Part shown: piece after piece, positions 1-13,470 of the stretch
How the letters are laid out: each line of letters begins with the position of its first letter
How positions within the stretch are numbered: the stretch's first letter is position 1
Notes under the pieces: generated by a model
Told to the model about the DNA's origin: nothing
The model's database searches: none
The model's input: only the letters and a program-made list of their open reading frames with translations
NCBI RefSeq assembly: GCF_036320965.1
Contig: NC_092225.1
Span: forward strand, 30,421,443-30,485,442
Reading direction: 5' to 3'
From: Panulirus ornatus
Lineage: Eukaryota; Arthropoda; Malacostraca; Decapoda; Palinuridae
Length of the DNA stretch: 64,000 nt
Position numbers and translations under genes: made by a program

Positions 1-116
1 GTTCGACCAACACACTCGGGATGTGTGTTTCACACGGTACGCCCTTGAAGCCACAGCCACAAACCTTGACCCCCAGCTAGTTTACCTGACGACCCCCGGC
101 ATGTCCCTCACTTCAA

Positions 117-142
117 CCTCCCCCCCCCCCCCCCCCCCCCCC
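117..142. repeat. Poly-C tract
   Basis: An uninterrupted C run of about 24. Confidence 0.9.
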
Positions 143-1044
143 TGCCACAGCTGACCACGGCACTCAAGATCGGCTGACGGGACTAACTTGCAAATGGCTC
201 TTCTCACCCTGTGTTTCCTTGAAAAAATCTACATACTTTCCCTGATTCTCTCCGCCGTATAGCCAATGCTATCATTGCAGGAATGCTGATATATATTCTC
301 ATACATGCCCGCCATTCCCCGTGAGGTGAAGCCTTCCTTTATCCGTAAGAAGCGTGACAATCTCTTGCACCCGCTGCTAAATGGTTTGGTCTTGTGTAAC
401 CAAGAAAGGCCTCCGACAACTTGTGTCGGTGTATGTTTCCTCACTCTGCCGTCACGATATCACTGAAACTGTTTCTGCCACTGATAAAGCCACTGTTTTT
501 AGACGCATTTCTTAAAATTTCACTTCAAACTACTTAAACATTCTTTCACCTACAACTGCTACATCTTTTAAGTGATATCTTTTTTTTTTCAGTCTAAAAA
601 GAACTCCATTATTTGCGCACAAGCAAGTGTTATGGGGTTGGACAGCATTCCTCATTATGTTCTGAATTAGCGTCTTGAACTAGCGTCTGTAACTGAATCG
701 TGTGTTTCAATTTTACCTAAAAGCCAAAACTTTGTATTAACTTCGATAAATACGCTGGTAAAACCTACCCCAAGTAAGAGCGACGATCCTATCATACAAT
801 AATTTTGTCTTCCAACGTTTTTAAAAGTCTTTTCATCTCCTCCCAGTCCTCATTTCCTTAAGTATCTTCCCATCTCTCATTGCCATATCAGACATTATAA
901 ATCACACGGTCATCTCCCTCTACATCTGTACAATTTTCGCAGAGGTGGTATCCTATCTCATTCTGCTAATGTGTGGCCCATCTGCCTGCCACAACCTATG
1001 GTAACCTGATATCAGAACCCTTGACCTTTCAAGAGCTTTTGATA
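143..1044. other. No gene seen
   Basis: Mixed sequence without recognisable coding, RNA or repeat content. Confidence 0.5.
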
Positions 1045-1130
1045 AAGTTAGTTGGTCGGTTATGTGGGCTTAGGCATGTCAACTGCCAGGGTCAACAAAG
1101 CCGTCAACGTCAAGCTATAACCACGACCCG
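1045..1130 (+). repeat. Dispersed ~85-bp repeat, copy 1
   Basis: Shares GGTTATGTGGGCTT, CCAACTGCCAGGGTCA-like, CGTCAAGCTATAACCACG blocks with 5408-5492. Confidence 0.55.
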
Positions 1131-1172
1131 AAAGATATTTAAGACATATGTACTATGCTGAAGATATACTCA

Positions 1173-1202
1173 GTCCCCCCCCCCCCCCCACACACACACA
1201 CT
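1173..1202. repeat. Poly-C plus (CA)n
   Basis: About 14 C followed by seven CA units. Confidence 0.9.
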
Positions 1203-1678
1203 CCTACTATGTATCTTGCCCATTTCACATGGTCTGGTAGAGTTGGTTTCATCTCCAAGCTTAACTCTTTCTATTTTCTTAACTCTATCCTTATACCTTC
1301 AGCCTTTTGTCTGGTCCCTCAGTTTCTATAACTACTTAAGGAAAGTTTGTTTATCAATCACTTTTGACGTAACGGATACTGAATTCCTCAAACTCTGAAT
1401 TGGTTCTTGCAGTAATCTATAAGCCACGACACAAAAAATATTATGTAACGAGTTAGGACTAGAACAAATAGGTAATATAAAATCCAACCTCGATATCCTT
1501 AGTGGCAATGGCCAGAAAAACAGCACGTATCTGAGAACACGAGTCTCCAAAGTACACCACACACGTTCGGGTGCCGGGCAACATAATGTAGCAAACGCTC
1601 AAGTTCACAAGACATTCACAGGACAAGTCAATAATGATGGTAAATTATGATAAGAGCCATGACATTTATGAATCTACC

Positions 1679-2010
1679 AGCTGTGACAGTATCATGACAG
1701 TGTCAGCTGGTGGTGTGTGGTGACTGTCAGCAGACGGTGTGTAGTGACTGTATCTGCCGGTGGTGTGTAGTAATGGTACAGTTGGCAGTGCTAAGTGACT
1801 GTCAGGTGGCGATATGGAGTGACTGTTCAGCTAGCATTGTAGTGACTGCGTCAGCTAACAGTGTGTTTACTTGTTGTGTCAGCTGACGTGTAATGATTGT
1901 GTCAGCCGACTGGGTAGTGAGTGTCAGATGGTAGTATGTAGTGATAATGTCAGGTGAAAGTTTGTAGTGACGGTGTCATCTGGTAGAGTCATCTGCGAGT
2001 GACTGTGGCA
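1679..2010. repeat. Decayed minisatellite, about 30-36 bp period
   Basis: GTAGTGACTGTGTCAGCTG-like words recur about ten times with substitutions and length changes. Confidence 0.7.
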
Positions 2011-2153
2011 AGATCAATCAGGTAGTCCACAGCACGCCAACCCAGCCTCAATATTGGTCTTCGTGACCATCATCAGCAGTAAACACTAAAACTTGCAGTG
2101 ACTTTTGGCCTTATGTCTACTGTAGCGAATCTGGCATCCCCTCCAGGTACGCT

Positions 2154-2182
2154 TCAAACACACACACACACACACACACACA
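2154..2182. repeat. (CA)n microsatellite
   Basis: About 13 CA units. Confidence 0.9.
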
Positions 2183-2563
2183 CCCGTACTCATCCATATG
2201 TACAATCATTTTTAAAAGCATATGGGGAAAAAATACGCCATGCCTCACTGACTTAATTTCGTTCTTGACTGGAGTCTTCCCAAAATATACATAATAATAG
2301 TATGTCTAAGAACTGCCCAACATATCAAGAAGTAACAGTCGTAAAAGAACTAAGAAAACTGAATATCGCAAACTAATTCTTAGAACCAGACTTGAGATAA
2401 AAAGCAAACGAAAACTTGAATGATGAAGACCTAATGCTAAAGAATGAATAGCCTCGTACTACAAACTAAATTTATACCCTACTTTCCAAAACAGGCTCTA
2501 CAAGTACCATTGGTTGCTAGGATCAGCTGAGGAAAGCATGTGTAACAAATAAGCACATTGAAT

Positions 2564-2725
2564 ATGTGTCGATAAACTTGTTCTGTACACAAAATACTGT
2601 TTTTATGTCAATAAGTTTCTTCTGTATACAAAATACTGTTCGTTGTGTCGATAAGCTTGTTCTGTATACAAAATACTGTTCTTATATGTCGATCAGTCTA
2701 TTCTTTACCAAATATATTCTTACCT
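2564..2725. repeat. Tandem repeat, about 40 bp x 4
   Basis: Units of the form TGTCGATAAGCTTGTTCTGT followed by ATACAAAATACTGTT, four copies; the last is diverged. Confidence 0.85.
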
Positions 2726-3525
2726 TCGTGAACCCTCAAACTGCACTGTTCCACGATGTAGTCACGAATGTTCATCGTTGATACGTTATTCATAAATCTT
2801 GAGACTTAATAGTTCTTCATTGGTTCTTAGTTTAGGACGATTCACTCATAATGTGATGTGACGCGTCTAGTTCACTCAAACCGACCAATATAACAGTGAA
2901 AGCACAATTACTAAGTAGTCAATGAATAAAAACAAATCACCATTAAATACCATACTTCACGTAAGTATCACTTCAACAACCAAAAGCGAACAGAGGATCA
3001 ATTTCCAGCCTCATTACCATTACACCAGCAAGAGCAAGTTTCTGTAAATATCAAGCGTCAAACATTGCGATTTCGTGAAAGATAGCGTAACCCAAATTAT
3101 AAGGAAACCGTGTGAAATAGTTTATAAGATATGTAGAAATGATATACTTAAATGTAAATGACGATACAAATCATTAAAAATAATAAATTTATTTGAATGG
3201 CTAAAATCTCAAATAATCAATTGAATCGCTATGACATCAAGTAATATGGTGAACGTTATACAAAGAAAACATTTCAATGAAACGTAACTGCTTAAATTTG
3301 TATCATTTTTAAGTATGCCATCGAATAAAGATTCGTCTTGAACGAACCACTGAACTAAAGATACCTATCATAGAAAATGGCGAATTCCTCCCCAGACATA
3401 CAATGTTAGGGGTGCCTATGTTTGGCTGTTTTTACCTTTCACTTTTATACGTGTTGCTTCATCTTTCCTCATTTACATATACTGATCTTTCGTGTGTAAA
3501 TGTAAAAAAAGCCATCAATCACCTT

Positions 3526-3527
<2 letters not shown>
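2726..3527. other. AT-rich, no gene seen
   Basis: AT-rich intergenic sequence; nothing recognised. Confidence 0.5.

Positions 3528-3564
<37 letters not shown>
3528..3564. repeat. (TA)n left of the 3.6-kb retroelement fragment
   Basis: About 18 units running straight into T16. Confidence 0.95.
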
Positions 3565-3580
<16 letters not shown>

Positions 3581-3703
3581 ATACTATTCGCCATTTCCCA
3601 CACTAGTGAGGTAGCGTTAAGAACAGAGGACAGCCTTTGAGGGAAATTCTCACTTGGCCCTCTTCTCTGTTCCTTCTTTTGGAAAATCAAAAACAAGAGA
3701 GGA

Positions 3704-3706
<3 letters not shown>
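3565..3706 (-). mobile_element. Short retroelement 3' fragment between (TA)n arrays
   Basis: The plus strand reads T16, then ATACTATTCGCCATTTCCC, GAGGTAGCGTTAAGAACAG and TTCTGGAAAATC-like sequence, about 125 bp. A poly-A tail therefore points to the left on the minus strand. The layout (A-run, ATA, then a GAGGTAGCG-containing tail) is like the 3' end of the LINE copies but the sequence differs. I take it as a related LINE or SINE 3' end. (AT)n lies at both sides. Confidence 0.55.
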
Positions 3707-3779
<73 letters not shown>

Positions 3780-3783
3780 TTTT

Positions 3784-3841
<58 letters not shown>
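3706..3841. repeat. (TA)n, two blocks split by CTTTTCTT
   Basis: Blocks 3706-3777 and 3787-3841. Long Tyr-Ile open frames here are artefacts of the array. Confidence 0.95.
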
Positions 3842-3844
<3 letters not shown>

Positions 3845-5407
3845 AAAAATCAGTGTATTTACGTTTTTATTTTATATATAAGTCAGTTTAGCAGCCTGTG
3901 GCTTCTTGAATAGATTAGTGTACACATTAGTCTGAGGGGAACATCGATGGACCCTGAGCCTGAGGACTAGAAAGTGTGAAGCTAGTATTAGCCTCACCCG
4001 CACCACTGGTACAGACGAGCTTGGCGACCACAGTTCTGAGGTTGACATGTCATTGCAGCAGATAACCTCACTGTCCGTAATGTCACTCCGTATTGGAACT
4101 GCAATGCCTTTAAACCAGAGAAATCAATGTATCATAAGTTGTAAATTTCCGTATTTTGATTTCCAATGGTTCAAACATGCACATAATATTTGATCAAGGT
4201 GAAACAGACGAAAGGATTATCAAAAACTTCAATTTCATTGATCTTTACTAAAGGTAAAACTGTACAGGTACATAGAGTGTGAATGGAATTGGGGTCAGGA
4301 GGTAAAGGTAATGTTCCTGTACCCGATACAAAGATTGCTGTTCTGATATACAGTGCTAAGTTCAGATGTGCATTGTTATACATGTTCCTAAACTAGATGC
4401 TCCATACTTGACTTTAATAATTGTTTTTATGATTGTTAGATTGTTAGCACATGCATGGCATCTTAGTATGAAATTCATATTTTCTTGTTTTTTAGGGTAT
4501 ATTTGTTTCTTAGGATGGCCCCTGGTGATTTATTGATGTATCAAATTTAGAGAGCATTAATAAAATTGTGCTAACAGTGATGTCAGTGGTGAACCACTTA
4601 GCTCTTCCACTGGTATATTTCATATTTAAAGTAATCTATGTCAATCTTCCCCTTTTATTGATCAGGGCGTGGCTTCTGCTTTGGGCCAATGCGCTAACCT
4701 AATGTTGATTGGTTGAAGCCTGTGTGTGTTATTGCCAACAGTGCACGGTTAATGTTACAGAAAGCTCCAGTAGGCTGTTCTTCTGATTGAACATAACGTG
4801 TGTCGCTGGCAGCAACTCCTAGTGTGAAGCGGTTGCAATATTGACCTGGCACAGTACCCTCTCCTACTTATCAATATTAGTTTGAATCAATATATTCAGA
4901 CGTTCTGTGTTGTTCACTGACACTGAATAAAGGAACCTACCTACGGTGAGAAATAAACTGATAGATTTTTGTGTAAGATATAAAGCTGATATGAATTGAG
5001 TTACAATGCCCACTTAAGCGGTTGGACAGGAAAATTAAAAGACCATGTCATATGGGAATCCTTAAGGGACACGTCCATGGCCAGGCCATTACACAAAGAT
5101 CCTACCATCTTGCTAATGAGGTTCAGCAAAAGATTTCCATATTTCGAAAAACAGTTGGTGGACAGTAATGCTCGACGAGTGTTCGTTTAGTGGGAATTCT
5201 TCGTTATACTTGTATCTGTTTCGCTTCCTGCGTAACCAGAGGACACTCTCAAGCTTTACTCCTGTAGGCAGCTTTGATTTTATGGATCTAAATCTCCCTT
5301 CAAAGGGTCTATAATTTATTATTTTACCCTTGAGCACGGTGGCAGGTTTGGTGGGAAACATGTCACTGTAAACGATTTCAGCCACTATAAACCACTAGGA
5401 TTTAATG
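3842..5407. other. No gene seen
   Basis: Ordinary intergenic sequence. Open frames up to 90 codons have no protein-like features. Confidence 0.5.
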
Positions 5408-5492
5408 GCTGCTTGGTTATTTGGGCTTTGAACCTTCCAACTCCAAGGGTCATTAAGGGCGAGACTCACCGTCAAGTTATAACCACAGTTCT
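5408..5492 (+). repeat. Dispersed ~85-bp repeat, copy 2
   Basis: Partner of 1045-1130: TTGGTTATTTGGGCTTT, CCAACTCCAAGGGTCAT, CGTCAAGTTATAACCAC. Confidence 0.55.
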
Positions 5493-8400
5493 TCAACACG
5501 TGAACACATCCGTGAAGTGTGTGAGGCTATGCATATCACTGGAGCGGAACCTAAACGCAAGTGTTAGTTTACGTGATGCAGATTTTTGGAAATATGAAAT
5601 GATTCTGGTAGAAAAGAAATTTGTGCAGATAGAAGCAAGATGTATTTACCATCTCAATTTTTTGTTTTTTCTAAGGTTTTCCGTGATTCGCATGTATATT
5701 ATTACTGGTCTTGTGTGGTCATTTGACTTCATTAACATTGACCTGAGATGTTCAGCATGGCGATGAGCTGGACATTCAATTACATTTAAATGTTTACACG
5801 TCTAGAGTCATGTATCAACGGCGTAGTTAATTTGAGACCCAGCAGTGGAAGGCAGATGGCGGGAGACAGAGATTAGGGTTAAAATGGGTGATGCAAGGGA
5901 GGGAAGAGAACATTTACAACACCATGGCTAGGCTACTTTGGAAAGCCACCAACACTGTGACAGGATATCGAACTCATGAATTTCCACACCGTTCGGCAGC
6001 GTGCAGTATGTCAAAACAAGAACGAAATCTGACACTGAGTTAACCTCTTGAGCAGGACGATATGACCCCTACGTACTCTGGCCTGGTGACGCAGAAAATA
6101 TGGCTAGGGTTAGTGCAGAGGGCGTTGGTTTGCAAAGCTGTTGGTGTTGCCAACAGTAAGACGAAGGGCTTTGTGAAACAGGAAACAAGTGGGGATGTTT
6201 ACGTTGTTGAGGAGTAATAGATGAGATCCTTTGCATAGCGCAAGGCTGAAGAAAATGTAATCTCTGTAGTTCTGTTTTGTCATGTAGAATGAGAAGTTGG
6301 CAGTACAAGCAATTTCGGCAGGTCGATATGTTTTTACCCCAATGCGCAGTCACTTTTGTGCAAGGGCGGCAACCATTTATCTCTTCACGCCAGTTGATGC
6401 AAAGCCACAGGACACTGAGAAAAGGAGCCAAAACCTGATGTTTGGGTTGTCCATGACCTCATCAGTAATACTGAATACCCAAATTGAACCGTGTCATATG
6501 AAAATGTACAAAAATGCCGTTTGTAATACGTGTGTTGTGAATTGTAAGTGCAATTGCCTAAAACGTCCGAAGAATTTGATGAATTGGTGATAAAAATGGT
6601 TAAGATGTAAGTGATCATGTTCCTTCAACTAACCTATCGTTTTACAAATATTGTTTACGAGGGAATAAAATTTCTTATCCCTCCTTTTGATCATCTTACG
6701 AACAAAAGACTAATGCATCCACATTACATTCGATTGCTTTGTTTCGTTAGTTTGTTATTATGGCAGCTAGTAGTAGCTCTAACGCAGAGGAAGAATGGGA
6801 TCTGAAAAACCATCTGTGCTTTCGTTGTTATTTGCCTTCCAATGTCTAAATTGGAACGTCTTTTTAGACCAAACACAAAATGTAATTTCTAATTCTATAT
6901 AGGATTTCTTACAAATTAAAGACTAGAAAATCTTGTACACTTGCTAGAAATGCAGAGCTTCGTGATCGCTGTCGATTCCTCATATAACTTTCAGAGATAA
7001 TGAGCGATTTTACACACGCAGTAGAAAAATCCTCGCCTTAGTACGATTATATTGAGAAATGGATCATCAACTATTATAACCCTTCACTGTGGAATATTCT
7101 TAGGCACCCTTAAGCAACTCGAAAATTAAATCTGATCTGCGTCTTATCCGACTCCGTAGTCCACTGGATATATTTTGACATGTAGTACAAGTCTGTAATC
7201 TAAGACACAATATTTATTGCTCTTTTGAGATACTCCTGGACTGAAGCCTTTGTAAACCAAACTCTCATGCAAACAAATCAGGTTTGGGTGAAGGACATTG
7301 CTTCGTTTCCGTCGTTTTTACACTGTGGGAGTCTGAAGTTGGACTTGCCTCTTGTAAACAATAGTTTTATGCAAGATTGTTGGTTCCATGTTTTTGACAT
7401 GTTGTACTAAGTTGTAACAACAAGATTCAGCAATCTATTAAGCATATCTTGTCACCAAGGTATAAGAGTCTGCCTAGCCTATCTCGGCAAAAGCACACAG
7501 CAGTCTGCTTAGCGTAACGTATGCTTTTAAAATATCCACCGCATATTGCCATAGTAATTTTGGTTACTGAACATTTTTTTTTTATTTGTAAATGGGTTTA
7601 TGGTAGCTGAGGTATTATGTACAGATCGTCATCTGAAGCTAGAACGTTCAACAGCCGATCACTGCGAAAACCTTTACCCGTGTGTACTATAGCATCTATC
7701 AGTTGATGCTCATATCCTGTGTATCTGAGCGCCAAGAGGTTGTGGTGCTACTTAATCATGTAAAGCTCTTTATTTGTAATGAAATTACTTGCATTTTCTA
7801 ACTTACATTACCTATCACGTTCAGAACAGAAGCGTGACGAAATAATCCTAAACTTACATACACATTATCGTTTAATTCTACATCTGGACATTATAGACAG
7901 TATATCTGTCTCAGTGCACAAATTGTGCGATGACTTGCATAATTAACCCTTTGAGCACCATGGCATGATCCTTCACCACAACGGTACCAGCGTGCACAAG
8001 GGGTTAATTAAAGCGCTAAACTTCACACGTTTACAGCTGTGAAAACATGCATAATGTTGAAAAAAAAAAGGAATCTTAAACTTTTTCCGAGATCTTAAGT
8101 CTTTAAGTTGTCCATATATATCAAGACTTGCTGGTCTTTTGATTGATTTGCACAGGCGAAATTTATTAGAATGACATACCACATATCCTGGTTTACCATG
8201 ACATGATGGGCTCTTGAATGTCAACAGATGTCATATTTCCACGAACTTACTGAGAAAAAATATAATCTTGCTCAATATGTGAGGTAAAGATTTGAAAACG
8301 AAGTTTATTGTACCTCGTATCTAAGAAATCTGCTGTTAGGGAGTGCTAAGTACGATAGCCAAGTAACTTTTAACCATAATCTGTAGGGTTTGGCTTGGAT

Positions 8401-8904
8401 AGCGGTCTATGGTTTGCTGCGTTATACTTGACTGCTAGATATGGTATGTGAGAAAATGAAGTCATTTTCGCTCCCTCCTGACGCTACTCGCTAAAACGGG
8501 AAAGTCATGGAAGTATATATATAAAAAAAAGACGTACGATAGGTGCGCCTGTTTCATCTCTACCCCAAGGTGACGGCGCATGCGCGGTAGGAAGAATGTG
8601 ATGTAAAGCAGCGCTCTATACTTTGCCATAATTATGGCCAATACTAGCATCACGTTTTGGCTAAGTGTTCTAATCATAAGGTACTGTTGACGACGCAGTT
8701 CTGTACACAAATACATCGTGTTCAGAGCATAAAAATTTCTGCGCACGTGACGAAAACACAGCTTTAGAGATAAGATCTGGTAGTAGGGAATCTTTGGCCT
8801 TAGAGCAGCACAGCTTAGCATGGGTCGACAACACACATTGTTGAGTGCTGAAGATTTTTTTTGTTAACAGGTAACAGTTCGCTATAGTTTTCCATATCTA
8901 AGAT

Positions 8905-8905
<1 letters not shown>
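5493..8905. other. No gene seen
   Basis: Long stretch of AT-rich sequence. Open frames at 6069-6431 and 8462-8836 on the minus strand lack family or splice support. A fragment at 7940-8000 resembles the TTGAGCAC... dispersed repeat. Confidence 0.5.

Positions 8906-8981
<76 letters not shown>
8906..8981. repeat. (TA)n microsatellite
   Basis: About 37 units with one C interruption. Confidence 0.95.
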
Positions 8982-8982
<1 letters not shown>

Positions 8983-10299
8983 CAGATGGCATATTTTTCC
9001 CCAGGATCTATACTTCAGAAATGTTTCACATTACCTTGTGGATTTTCATGTGAGTGGTGTATGCAAAACAGGGAGTGGTTGTGTTAGAGACGTTCAGCCC
9101 CTTACATGTTGGGTAGGGGGGGGGGACCATGGTGGACAATTACCTACTATACATTCGTATTCTGGAGAGTTGACTAATATAGTTGGTCCAAGGTGGACAC
9201 CATCTTGAACTCCGAGGTTAGTGTCACTCCCTGGGGCCTCGGCCCGTCAGCCAGTGGGACGGGTCGTCTAGCATGGCTGATGTAAACAAGGCGCATTCGT
9301 TGTCGTTAAGGGAACATTTACAGGAGATTGCCTGGGATGGATGGCTTGTCTATCTTGGAAAATTCTACCCTGAAAGTAGAAAAGGGAAGAATTGTCAGTT
9401 TAAGGGTTTGAAAATTTTTGACGTACAACGGAAATCATAAACAAGCTTTGTGACGATTTCAGCTGAAAGTTAGCTGGTACTCGTATAAAATTTAGTGCAT
9501 TGAAAGTCAACCCCCCCCCCCCACCTCTCTCTCTCTGAGCATTTATTTAGATATTTGGTTGTCTTAATGTTTTCATTAGAATATTCCTTGCAGTCTTCGC
9601 GAGACTGCTATAGCAAACTCACAAATCAGGTAATGGAATTAGTAAGAAACTATTTTTGCAGCATGAACTGACGAGTCCTTCTGTGTTAAAGAAAACGTGA
9701 CTGTAACAATCATTCTGAGGATGAGTATCATAAAAGTATGATGGCGTGGCCTCTGACATAACTCGTCAGGATCAGGTCAAAGGCCAGGCCAGCACAACCA
9801 AGCGTCAAACAGTTGTACTTAATCAAGCCTTGTCTCGTAGAACTCGAGATGTAAGAGCCTTGAATGAAAGTGTGGTTGACCAAATTACTCAAACCTTCCA
9901 CGTGTGATTTTAAAGCGAGTTGATTTGCTACCGTACACAGTATATTATACTCATATTGAAGACAATGGAACTTATGCTGGCATCCTTACCTTTTGAGCCA
10001 TTTTGGGGAGTCTGCGAACTAGGTTTGTGTACTTCTCTTCCATCATCATTTTGAGGACCTCTTTCTGAAGTAGACAAACGTGTCGTTACACCATCAACAT
10101 CAACAAAAACTACTGGCTACAGTAATTATGCAGTAATAATTATTCATTTATACATTGGTGATTATATGTATTCATTCAGTAACCATTAACGCATGTTTCA
10201 TTGATGTGACTTAAAGAGAATCCTCTCTAAATACAAATTTATGAAAATCCTTAATCCTTCGATACAATAAAGTTGGAAAAATTTACATTTTGATGTTGG
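8982..10299. other. No gene seen
   Basis: G-run at 9115-9124, C-run at 9511-9523. A GGCCTCTGACATAACTCGTC region near 9750 resembles the 49.7-kb dispersed repeat. Otherwise nothing recognised. Confidence 0.45.
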
Positions 10300-10560
10300 A
10301 TCTTTGTTGACAGCGATGGTCATCAACATATCCCAACTACTACTGCTGAATTTGTCAACAGTCATTCGACTGTTCCAACACCTCTTGCTTATCCTAATCC
10401 CTTCATGATGGATAAAGTTACTACTGATGGTCAGGCAGGACCTGATGACCAGTAAAAGAAACTTTCGTAGTAGATTGTTGTTAAATTCAAGGTCAGATCA
10501 GATGGTTAAAGAACTTAGATTCTAAAAATTTCCTCCCATGGATCCCAGCAGGAGAATGTT
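10300..10560 (+). repeat. Duplicated module, copy A
   Basis: Shares a series of blocks with copy B about 660 bp downstream: CATATCCCAAC, TTTGTCAACA, ACACCTCTTGCTT, CCTAATCCCTTCATGATGG, ACTGATGGTCAGGC, GGTAAGGTCAGA-like, CCAGCAGG. It ends near a (TA)n array. Identity is unknown. Confidence 0.75.
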
Positions 10561-10563
10561 ATA

Positions 10564-10566
<3 letters not shown>

Positions 10567-10628
<62 letters not shown>
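10567..10628. repeat. (TA)n microsatellite
   Basis: About 31 units, directly after duplicated module A. Confidence 0.95.
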
Positions 10629-10630
<2 letters not shown>

Positions 10631-10956
10631 GAGAGAGTTCAAGGGTGCAAGGGAGAACAACAGAAAACGTCCCTGAGATACAGGAGGTAAGCAACATGAA
10701 GTCAGCACCCATGGGCTTGCCTACGTGGGAGTACAGACGGACAAAGGCCATTCTCTTGTCAACTGGCGTAGCGTGTTGATGGCGTTGTGGTCGAGGCCCT
10801 CTCTTCCCCAAACGTTTTATGACAAAGCTCTCTCTCTTTTTTAGGACTTGTCCATGTTTACTGAAATGAAATAATTGGTGCACGAGAAATACATCTTCCT
10901 TAATGAGTGCATACCCTTAGTGCATGACCGACTCGAAACTTCCACTAGCCCCGTCA

Positions 10957-11205
10957 GTTGGCAGCGGTAGTCATCACCAATTGGCTTGACATATCCCAAC
11001 GACTAACGATGACTTTGTCAACACTCGCCCGACTTTTCAAACACCTCTTGCTTTCCCTAATCCCTTCATGATGGCGAAGGGTACTGATGGTCAGGCTGGT
11101 CCGAATGACTATGAAAAGAGTCTCTGTCCTGGTAGATTGTGGGTAAAGGTAAGGTCAGAAGATCACGTGGTCACAAATCTAATCAATTCCAGCAGGGGAG
11201 TGACC
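10957..11205 (+). repeat. Duplicated module, copy B
   Basis: Same orientation and order of blocks as copy A. An open frame of 67 codons covers part of it but has no recognisable product. Confidence 0.75.
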
Positions 11206-11325
11206 TACTGCAGGGATATCATGGGCATTCGTGAGGGCAATGCTCTCCAGGTGAAAATTCGTGTGGAGTGATTTTTACCGAATTTTATTGCGAGGTTCAT
11301 TGACGGTGAGTGACAGAACCCTACT

Positions 11326-11607
11326 TTGTGGAGGTGGCTTGAGGAAACTGACGAAACTGCAAAATACAGCGAATCTCTCACTTCAGTAGTGAAATCCAAG
11401 CCAATTGTGTACACTGTTGCCACACAGACCGTGACAATCGCCGAAACACGTTTCGAAACACCAGCTAAAACTCGGCCTAGAACCATTAACCGAAAAGATC
11501 GTTGCTCCTGTGAACAGGAACTTAACCAGTTTCTCCCGAGTGGACTTACTGGAGTTAATGGATACCACTTCCAGGGACTGATCACTTTCCCCTACGGACT
11601 CAGCTAG
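11326..11607 (+). other. Open frame, unassigned
   Basis: About 90 codons rich in Thr, Glu and Val (AETRFETPAKTRPRTINRKD) just downstream of module B. No start context, no family. May belong to the same repeat as the duplicated module. Confidence 0.15.
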
Positions 11608-12624
11608 ATTCTAAAAAAAAAAAAACCGGTTTCGGTCGGCCTTAAAACCTTTAAACCAACACATGCAGCGTAATGAAACTGTCGAGGTCATAAGGATACG
11701 CACTTCCTTTGTTGCCAATGCATGCAGTGTGTAGGCCATCCGTTACTGTGCGCACGAAACCATAAGACGGGACATTTCTACATGTACACCAAAATTGACT
11801 TTAGATTCTCCTGTATAGGTTAACGCGTGCGATCTTTCATAATATGCACCTGCCCGTCGTTCAGTTTACTGTCCCTTTTCCTTGGCAGCTGATGCGGATG
11901 AGATAATTCACTTAGCCGTCAATTACCCCATAAGTTCATTCTTGACGGTGTAATTTCGACTAATTGCAAAGACTCGGCTCACAGGCGTGTCTTTCATATC
12001 TATAAGTTATTTCTGTGGTGTTCCTAAGCTTCATGAATTAGAAAAAATAGAGCATTTACCTTAATTAAACCAGCAGGAGACGCTGCACACGACTTTCCTT
12101 TACCGCGACCCTCCGTTCCCGCGAGGAATACTAAGAAAAATTATTGGAATCTAACGAAAGAGGGAGAAATGCCCCTTTGACACCGTGGATTTGAAATTTT
12201 ATATATATAGAACAATTTCAACATCCTGAAATGCTCAGTTGTAATTCTGAACAATTACTGTCTTTTTGTGCAAACAGTAAGCACAGCCAATAGTTTTAAA
12301 AGTCTTACAGATCATCTTTACTGTAGGATTTATAGGCAGACGAGCGGGAGTCGGTGTTCGCTGGACGTCGAACAATCAGCCTTAAAAGTTTATAACGGAA
12401 ATCTCTATAAAACAGAAGTAAGTATTGTTTCAGATTAACATTTGTGAGTTTATGTGATACTTTTGTAACGGAGTACTGCCATAGGTATGATGATCTGCCT
12501 CAAGTCATGTAGCTTTCATGGTCTTGAAAGCGCCAAAACGCGTACTCTGAAATAGGGACAGTAAGCACAGTAAATTCATTTTTTTTTTACACAATTCATT
12601 AACGACTGTATTAATTTTGATGTA

Positions 12625-12629
<5 letters not shown>
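11608..12629. other. No gene seen
   Basis: Mixed intergenic sequence; an A-run at 11610-11623 only. Confidence 0.5.

Positions 12630-12665
<36 letters not shown>
12630..12665. repeat. (TG)n microsatellite
   Basis: About 18 units. Confidence 0.95.
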
Positions 12666-12667
<2 letters not shown>

Positions 12668-13470
12668 AAGTACCACTGCAGTAGTTTCACATACTACAAG
12701 GTCGGCATTGCCTTCTGTTTTTATCCATTGAAATTAGTTGGAAGAGCTTACGTAGTTGGGTTAACCAACGTTCTGCAGTGTTAGCGTAGTTGCGGAACAT
12801 GGTTTGGAGCAATTAGTTTTATGGAACGATATTAAGGTGATAAGGGGTATGTATAAAACCAGTCCTACCCAAAATAACGTAACTTATTCCTGACATTCTT
12901 GGAAAATCATGTATGTATAGACTGAGAGATATGGAATTATTTTTCATATGTGAAACGAGTACAACTGACTCAGGATAGTCACTCTGGTATTTACATTTAC
13001 AATGAATAAAAAGTTGTGAATTATGTAACAGTATTGCAGATCTCCAGTATATAGGTTGTGTTTACTCGTAGTAACCAATTCATATTTTCTGTATTCTCCT
13101 GAAGACATGTCTTTCCAATTGTACTTTTTTTCTTTTCTTCAATTATGTTTCTTAATACCGTTTATTGGTCTTGTATCAAGATGTCCCGGTGGAGTGACCA
13201 AACATCCCAAACGACAACTGTGACTCGACGGTATGAAGATTGGAGGTATATTTACACGGGACTATGACTATGAACCAGTATCTATAATTGACTCTTGAAG
13301 AGGAGTTTGCAGCGATATAGTCAGAGTGAGTACTACTTTTTTGTTTTTTAGAATATTTGTCATTAGCTGTCATTAACACAGTTTTAACAAGTTTAAGCGT
13401 CCATTTTTTATTGAACAGTACACATTTTTTTTCTGATAAATACATTTAAGTACCATCTTCAAAAAGCAAG
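12666..13470. other. No gene seen
   Basis: AT-rich intergenic sequence. Confidence 0.5.
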
